Below are positions 57,434 to 64,000 of a DNA stretch of 64,000 nucleotides, piece after piece. The translations under genes were made by a program, and so were the position numbers. The notes beneath the pieces are model-generated. The model did no database searches. It saw nothing but the letters and a program-made list of their open reading frames with translations, and was not told the DNA's origin. This DNA is from Amaurobius ferox. Its lineage: Eukaryota > Arthropoda > Arachnida > Araneae > Amaurobiidae. The stretch's first letter is position 1. Every line of letters begins with the position of its first letter. The stretch is from contig OX578144.1 of the NCBI GenBank assembly GCA_951213105.1, forward strand, positions 83,589,015 to 83,653,014. Direction: 5' to 3'.

Positions 57434-58640
57434 TTATTTAAATCGGAAAGAAAGAAAGAAAAATCGTCTGCCGTATAAACACATTTGATTTAACTGCGTT
57501 ACTAAGCAACGTGATTGATATAAGAGAAAATATTCCTCCAAAATTCTCATAATTAAATAACTATTTTGATGTCATCATATTTTGCATTGTTGAGCAAGAA
57601 AGAGCCTGTGGAAAAGAAACCGGGAAAATAATTTCCATATACCTTCATGTTTAACACCAGTGATTTTGAAGAAGTTAGAGCAGAGATAAGAGACAGGAAA
57701 ATAAGCCATTTAAATAAAGTTTCCATTTACCTTCATGTTTTAAACCAGAGATTTCCACCATTTTTTGTTTGAAGGAACCATGGAGTTAGAGAGGAGATAA
57801 AACTCCTATGAAAAGTTTTGTTTTTTATTAATATCTCAACAGCCATTGGTTCTAGAAACTCGAAACATAGACTAAGTTTTAAGTGGGACGATTTCACTAC
57901 TGTCCACAAAATTTCATGATATTCGGTGCAACCATTTTTCCGTGAGGATGAGATAAACACACACAAAAAAACTTACAAACACAAGCAAACACACACACAC
58001 ACACAAACACACACATACAAACACACACATACAAACACACACACAAATACACATACGTACACAGAAGCACGTATACAGACAGTTTTTCAATTTTATTTAT
58101 ATGTATTTCGAGATTCTAGGACCAAGAATTTTCGAGATATTAATAAAAACAAACCTTCTATAGAAATAGCATTATACAGACAATATTTTTTTGAAGAAAA
58201 TAATATGTTGCTCAGCAACGTAAATAAATCAAATGTGTTTATACAAGCAGACAATTTTTATTAATTTGTTTCCCTATTTAAATAATAAAGAAATGGATGA
58301 AAAAATATAAATTTTATAAAATTGTCGAGAATTGTTGAGATTTTCAATTTCTTACGCCATCTGTTTTAATTTGGAAAAGATTTTTCAAAGCCATATATTG
58401 CGTTTAGCCATTAATTGAAACAAAATGAAAGTAGCATGGGTATATCTTCTAACACAATTTTAGACATTGTATTTTGGCATATAATGATCCAATTTCATAT
58501 TATCTGTGAATTTGTCTACAAAAGGGACCAGGATGTTTATTCGTCAGATCTGTCTGTGAAGATACAAAGATTTTTATGTCATTTTAGAAGAATTAAATTT
58601 AATATTTTAATAAAATGTTTTTAATAACAATATCATTTAG
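57434..58640 (+). repeat. R3 dispersed repeat, copy 2, with (CA)n tract and inverted piece
   Basis: 58100-58640 matches 6540-7250. 57720-57930 holds text that is the inverted counterpart of 6470-6600 (TATCTCAACAGCC, 'gaaactcgaaacatagact', 'aatttcatgatattcggtgc'). A (CACA)n tract at 57957-58060 joins them, so the element has partly inverted flanks. The 112-codon frame at 57926-58264 crosses the tract and is not a gene. Confidence 0.55.
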
Positions 58641-58778
58641 AATACCGCAGGAATTCGAACATATTACAATACAGGACCAACATCGGATATATTTGCTAAA
58701 ATCTATATAAATAAAATTACAAGTATCGCTTCTACGTACTAACTGTCTGCTTAATATCTTAGCACAGGAGAACTTACC
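58641..58778. other. Spacer with CTATATAAATAAAATT motif
   Basis: The opening motif of R3 (ATCTATATAAATAAAATTAC) recurs at about 58702. Otherwise nothing recognised. Confidence 0.35.
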
Positions 58779-60381
58779 TTTTTAACACTTTCCAACATAG
58801 TTGAAAAGTGTTTATGATTTTTTCATTCTGTCTGTCTATCCGTTGACACGATAACTGCCATAAAAATGACTTTATCAAATTGAAATTTTAGCATGTTGTT
58901 GAGGCGGTCTATGGCACATATGGGAATGTAAATGAATAATATCACTCGATTAGTTTGGGCCTGAAACCGGGTCGAAAAAGTAAAATACATTGAACCCCAT
59001 GGGTCCTAATTTTTTAAGCGAAGTTAAAATTCACAAATTGCTTAGAAAATTTAAGAAATATTCAAATTATCTCATAAAATTTATAAAAAAAATTCACCAA
59101 AATATGTTCGGTAGTATTTTAAACAGGAAAGAGCAATCATACATAAAGCATTGATTATGAAACACATTCAAACTGCATTGCAATTTTATTTAAACATCTC
59201 TAAAATGTGATACGTTCTGCGGTGATATTTTTAAAATTATCACAATACTACAATAATTTATTGTAATTGAAAACTTCATTGAAAAAAAAATGAACTTTAT
59301 TCAAATAACGTCATCGAAATATAAATCGCCTGGCTCTCTATATAAAAACAGTGAATATTTCATTCATGAACTTGTTTCCATTCCTTTCATTTAGCTGCGA
59401 TATTTTTAAAATTATCACAATACTACATTAACTTATTTTATTTAAAAATTTAAAACCATGGAGGTAAAAGTACTTTCTAACTCCATGCTTAAAACTTCAC
59501 CGAAAAGGCAATATAGAATCGTCTGCTTCTCTATGTAAAATCAATGATTGTTTCATTCGTATCAGCTATATCAAAGACTCCAGAGCTGAATAATTTTGCG
59601 TTAAAGAAATTCAGTAATACAACTCAACTTACAGCTCATCTTACTATACAACTCATCTTACAACTCATCTTACAGCTGGATATGTTCACATTTTAATACA
59701 ACTCAATATTTTAATGCAATACAACTCATCTTACAGCTGGATATGTTCACATTTTCCATAAGTGAAAACTAGGCTTCGTTGTAGAAATAATCAAATTTGG
59801 ATGATCATTTAAACTCAAATATATTGTAATTGCGTTGTTTGAATATGTAAATGCACAGAATTTAAGCAAAAATAAAGCGGTTTTAGGACGGATACAACAC
59901 TAAATATGAATTGAAAAGAACTATAAAAATCACGATTTTGACATAAGATGGATGCCATATTTTATTTTTAAGTGTGTCATGTGATCTCTTCATATAATAT
60001 GGGTGCAATTATTATTTTAATTTTTATTAAAAAAGCTTCCATACATATTTTGCTGACATTTTTTAAACATTTTATGGGATAATTTGAATATTTCCTAAAA
60101 TTGTCGAAGTAATTTGTGAATTTTAACTGCGCTTAAAAAATGTTTGAAAAATTAGGTCCCATGGGGGTTCAATGTATTTTACTTTTTAAACCCGGGTTCA
60201 ATCCAAAACGAATTGAGTGATATTATTCATTTACATTCCCGTATGTCCCACAGACCGTCTCAACAACATACAAAAATTTCATTTTGATAGTCATTTTCAC
60301 GGCAGTTATTGTGCGAACGGACAGACAGACAGAATGAACAAAGTTATAAGCACATTTCAACTATGTTGGAAAGTGTTAAAA
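58779..60381. repeat. Foldback repeat: R4 with a long inverted arm
   Basis: The left arm 58779-59115 is the reverse complement of 60005-60381: TTTTTAACACTTTCCAACAT with 'catagttgaaaagtg' on the left, and 'tttcaactatgttggaaagtgtt' on the right. Arms are some 330-370 bp with moderate divergence; the 890-bp middle matches R4 at 42700-43450. Noncoding. Confidence 0.7.
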
Positions 60382-60663
60382 AATATCAGATTTTAGTGCG
60401 ATGTATATTGTATGTGTCTAATTATAAATTTAACTGCATTGGACTTTTCATTTTAAATAGCGTTTAAAACTGAAAATCCAAACACTTTTCATTTTTAAGG
60501 CTGCTGGATGCTGAGATGCATCTGAGAGAGAGAAAGAGGACAATACTCGCCCCCCCCCCCTTTATGACAAAACAATAATAGAAATTAATACAAGAAATTC
60601 ATGAAAGAGCCTTCATGTGGTGGCACATGGTGCATATACTTCATTTTTGACGAAACTATTAAC
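60382..60663. other. Spacer with poly-C tract
   Basis: A C run at 60550-60560 and a GAGAGAGAGAAAGAG patch before it. No gene. Confidence 0.35.
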
Positions 60664-60893
60664 CTTTTGCTTCCGGGTAGAACAGTGTGAATCCCAAACA
60701 AAGAACCTCTAAAAAGATAGGTATTTGGCATACCCTATCCCGAACAGTTCGATCCCCCTTTGCAGACATTGGCGTTCATGGATGCCAATGTCTGCAAAGG
60801 GGGATCGAACTGTTCGGGATAGGGTATGTCAAACACCTGTCTTTTTGAGAGGTTCTTTGTTTGGGATTGACGCTGTCCCACCTGTAAGCAAAA
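60664..60893. repeat. Near-perfect 230-bp palindrome
   Basis: Arms of about 110 bp meet at a centre near 60778 (GGCGTTCATGGATGCC). The inner 55 bp of each arm, including CTATCCCGAACAGTTCGATC, match almost without error; the outer parts keep AATCCCAAACAAAGAACCTC with a few changes. The 85-codon frame at 60725-60982 reads across it and is not a gene. Confidence 0.9.
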
Positions 60894-61700
60894 GGCTAAG
60901 CATTTTATTTTCTTTTACTCAATATTTTCCTACAGACGCTCGAGTTTTCGGAAAAACCGGAAGAGATATCTCTATAACTTAAAATGCAAAACCTTAGTAA
61001 ATCTCCTTCGCTTCTCCCTCAGATATTCGACCCTAAATCTGTATATCAGTCATCGTCTAATCTCTATACATAGCTAATCTTCAGAATATATGTTTCAAGA
61101 AAATATTTGAACCGAAAGTGGAAGAATAACCGGAAGCCTCCCATTCTTCTTTAAAATTTGATGCTGAATCCATATCAATCATCAATCATTTAAGCTATAT
61201 CGGTAGCAGATCGCGAAACATAGATGTTCCAAGGAAAATGTAAATTTTTTAATCCGACGTGATATATCCCAAGCTGAAAGAGGATATCTTTAGTGATTCC
61301 CTTTACTCCTTTACCGGGATTTGATGCTGAATCTACATCTAAGATATATATATATATAGCCGATCTTGAGAAATATAGATGTTTCAGGAAAATTTTTTGA
61401 ACCGGAAGTAGAAAAGAAACCGAAAGTGACAATTCTTAGATAACCACCCTATCTTCTGCAGAATTTGATGTTGAATCCATGTCAGTTATTATCTAAACTC
61501 TACCTATAGCTAATTTAGAGAAAAATATGTTTCAAATAAAATGAAAATTTCTGAACCGGAAATAGAAAAAAACTGAAGTGAATATCCTTAATGAACCCCT
61601 CATGCTCCTCCGAAACTCGATGCTGAATTTAAATCAGTGATCATCTGAGAAACTATCTACATCAGATCCTAAGAAATAGATGTCTCAGGGAAAAAATGAG
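60894..61700. repeat. Degenerate tandem array, unit about 150 bp
   Basis: GATGCTGAAT-type phrases at 61160, 61323, 61467 and 61619 (spacing 163, 144, 152). Each is followed by 'ccatatcag.catc', 'agctaatcttgagaaatata', 'gatgtttcag' and 'tttgaaccggaag.agaa'. Four to five diverged copies. Confidence 0.6.
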
Positions 61701-62099
61701 TAAAAACAAGTGTATGGCAACATTTTTGCCATCAATAATGACGTATAATGTATGTTAATTATCAATGTCAATCTGCAAAAGAAACTCATCCATACTCTAG
61801 ATACCCGATATTAATGCATAATAAAATTTTCCGCATAACTAGCTGCAATTTCTTTCAAAAGAAGGTTTTAATAAACGGGAAGAAAAGCGTTTCATAGATT
61901 AATTTTAACAAAAAAAACATCTTCAGCTATTGATGGGAGTTTGTTTCCTTTCCTTGGTATACATGATATCAATCATATCAATCTAATTTTATTGTAATGA
62001 TTTCAAATTTATGATAGATTGCAAATTGAAAAGTAATTTTCAATATTTTTCTAAACATATTAATTCATTAAAAGCATCAGACAGAAAAGCGTGTATTCT
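61701..62099. other. AT-rich spacer upstream of receptor D
   Basis: About 400 bp; no recognised feature. Confidence 0.35.
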
Positions 62100-62205
62100 G
62101 TTTCCATGACTACAACACTCAAGCTGTCATATTGAAAATTGTTACATTAAAAATAGTGCTTTGAAAAATATACATTTAACAGAGTCAGATAAATATATAT
62201 AAAAG
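62100..62205 (+). promoter_or_regulatory. X-box-like motif and TATA box of receptor D
   Basis: GTTTCCATGACTAC at 62100-62113 matches 13 of 14 X-box positions. AAATATATATAAAAG at 62191-62205 is a good TATA box about 80 bp downstream and 204 bp before the start codon. This is the most compact arrangement among the five loci. Confidence 0.45.
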
Positions 62206-62408
62206 AAAAGCCTCTATAAAAGCTATAGAATATATAGGATTGTGCGTTGAAAAAAATATTTCTACATTTGAACTTGAAGTTAATGTTTTAACGCTTAAAA
62301 ATAAGCAAAAATAAAAAATTCCAAATTGCCAATTCAAAGTATTTCTGTCATAATAGTGTTCTAAATCAAATTTATCTAACTTAAATATAAAGCACGTATG
62401 AAAGAGCT

Positions 62409-63302
62409 ATGAAAATGGAATCAACTGTTTTCGTTCGCATCAAACGTACGTCAGATATAAAAATTCGTGATGAAAATGCCAGCGGTAAAAAAATGCATGT
62501 TACACTTTGGTACGTTTTGGTACTATTGGATATATTGGGAATGAATGCGACTGCCGCCTGCAAGCGAAGACAAGTTAAAAGGAAAAGTCATATTTTGCGC
62601 CAATTCTTATTCTATATATGGAATACAATTTGGCTCTTTCAATTCATTACATTGATATCTCTTTGCCAGTCTGTTGAATACATGTCTGATATTAAATTCT
62701 TTCTAAGTTACTTGAGTCAAAAGATTTTTTATTTGCCAAACAGAATTCTTATGTTAAAAAACGGCAGACGATTCTTCGACGTATCACTGCAAATTAGTAC
62801 ATTCCGTTGCATGAATCTTTTGAATTCTAAAAGAATAAAATGGTTGCTATATTTTGCCATAATGTACATTGTTATCATAAATTCGCTGGCATCGGTATCT
62901 TACATAAAAATGTTGACCCCTGCAGATGAAAAGTTAAGATATGCTTCCTTTTTCTTTGGCACTAGCTTTGACAACTCAAATGCCAAGATTTTGTTATACA
63001 TTAGTGGATGCATTTGGGTTACTACAGGTACCACTGTTGCTGCTGTATTTTCTCTAATATATATTCTCCTTTGCTACATCTTAAAGCGCGAATTCTCTGT
63101 ACTCTCATCTGATATTAAACGTTGTATAAAATTTGGAACTGGAAATAGAGATATACATGACTTTAACAAAGCCATCGAACTGGGGAAAACTCTTGATGAC
63201 ATTATGGCCGAACCGATGTTTTGTGTTCTTGGATGCATCATGGTTATGTTATTCTTTCACGGATATAGACTTTTTGCTATGGATATGACAAGTACATTCC
63301 AG
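62409..63302 (+). CDS. Gr-like receptor, locus D, first coding exon
   Basis: 298 codons, fully open, ending CAG|GTAACT at 63302/63303 in phase 0. Gustatory-receptor-like membrane protein; role in contact chemosensation inferred from the family. Hydrophobic segments at about residues 31-48, 66-86, 97-116, 144-164, 194-225 and 268-290. Conserved blocks: MHVTLWYVLVLLDILGMNAT, the LNSKRIKWLLYF turn, SGCIWVTTGTTVAAVF, YILKREFSVLSSDIKRCI, KAIELGKTLDDI and LFFHGYRLFAMDM. The start at 62409 is the first ATG of the frame; an alternative Met lies two codons later (MES). The frame runs on past the donor to a stop at 63401, which is intron read-through. Exon 2 is not in the remaining 600 bp and is probably beyond the window. 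Confidence 0.8.
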
Positions 63303-64000
63303 GTAACTAACTCCCTCATTCATCTATCTAAAATAACAAAGGAACATGTCTATCTGTCTGTATCGTCTGTAGTGAAAAATATACTCATTGTACGGATATG
63401 AAATTTGATACATGGGTATTTCAGAACCCGAAAGACACGTCTCGGTGTTATTTTTTTTTAATTCAAATTAGTGTTTTAGTTATTATACTAGCCGAATACC
63501 CGTTGAAAATCAACGGTCTCACAATAAGCAACCCCTGAATATTGTAATTTTTTTAATAATTCGTGTTTCACATTTATTCGGCAAATCGAATATTTTAGTG
63601 TGCAGAACCCCCGCCCCCCCCCCCCCACCCCCCGCCCCCGTCCCTAAAGAAGAAAATATTGGAAAACTTAAATTACGCACTTCTTCCTTTCGAACTATCT
63701 ACCCGTACAGCAAATAAAAGTATCTATCTTATCCCGAAGCATGCTATTTTATCATCTCCCCCTTCGAACATTTTTCTATGAAGCACACCCATAAATGAAC
63801 ATTTTTGAAAAACTCGGTTCGTCTTGGGTTTTTTATCAGATGATTGGCCCATATACCAAATATCAAGCCTCTATCACATTTAAAAAGAAGCATGTCCCAT
63901 TTATTTGAAAAATCGAACATATTAGTGTACGGCACCCCCTAAAGTAGCAAATATTGGAAATCTGAAATTGGACACTTTCTTCCTTTCAAACTATCTACCG
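63303..64000. other. First intron of receptor D, with a dispersed repeat
   Basis: Contains two diverged copies of a repeat of about 310 bp (phrases 'aaatcgaa.attttagtgt', 'aaatattggaaa', 'cttcctttc.aactatctacc' near 63590-63710 and again near 63910-64000). A C-rich run lies at 63609-63646. No exon 2 of the receptor seen. Confidence 0.45.

Noticed and set aside
57926..58264. 112-codon plus frame with KTYKHKQTHTHT
   Set aside because: Generated by a (CA)n tract inside an R3 repeat.
60725..60982. 85-codon frame across the palindrome
   Set aside because: Incidental frame in a long inverted repeat; no codon conservation to judge and no motif.

Overview
This is AT-rich eukaryotic genomic DNA, most likely from an arachnid and probably a spider. 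I infer this from intron-bearing receptor genes that resemble arthropod gustatory receptors with a chelicerate-style C-terminus (a GTLLTYGILLATLG motif), from Tc1-type transposons and a permuted Penelope-like element of kinds common in arachnids, and from the high density of repeats. No prokaryotic signal (operons, ribosome binding sites, CRISPR) is present. Species cannot be fixed from sequence alone.

The biological core is a dispersed cluster of one family of seven-transmembrane gustatory-receptor-like (Gr-like) genes. They share an architecture: a large first coding exon of about 290-313 codons, ending after a conserved [L/F]FHGYRLFAM-[N/D]-M block at a phase-0 GT donor, then a second exon of about 95 codons with the last two membrane segments. 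Locus A (minus, exon 1 13612-14550, exon 2 7511-7801) looks intact with a 5.8 kb intron. Locus B (minus, 23985-25789) is a pseudogene broken by frameshifts, a stop codon and a pair of inverted MITEs. Locus C (minus, 38016-38888) and locus D (plus, 62409-63302) keep open first exons, but no second exon was found for either. Locus E (plus, 52730-53502) is a decayed pseudogene. All five have a 14-base X-box-like (RFX-type) motif upstream, usually about 80-130 bp before a TATA-like sequence.

The rest is repeats. 0-7 kb: dispersed repeats and short tandem duplications. 7-14.6 kb: locus A, whose intron holds a piggyBac-type MITE and a dead Tc1 element. 16.8-20.4 kb: relics of a Penelope-like element, a LINE and an R1 repeat. 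22.4-23.8 kb: a second dead Tc1. 24-26.5 kb: pseudogene B and its upstream region. 26.8-31.5 kb: three long (TA)n arrays, with a Tc1-type element between the first two and a Penelope-like element carrying an N-terminal GIY-YIG domain between the last two. 33.5-36.3 kb: tRNA-derived SINEs. 37.4-39.8 kb: locus C. 41-44.6 kb: degenerate tandem and dispersed repeats. 44.9-50.1 kb: an 11-copy array of a 457-bp unit. 50.8-57.4 kb: three same-strand copies of the R1 repeat, with pseudogene E between them. 58.8-60.9 kb: a foldback repeat and a near-perfect 230-bp palindrome. 61-61.7 kb: a degenerate tandem array. 62.1-64 kb: locus D and its first intron.

No ribosomal RNA, functional tRNA or housekeeping gene was recognised. 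The window reads as a receptor cluster evolving by duplication and decay in a transposon-rich region.
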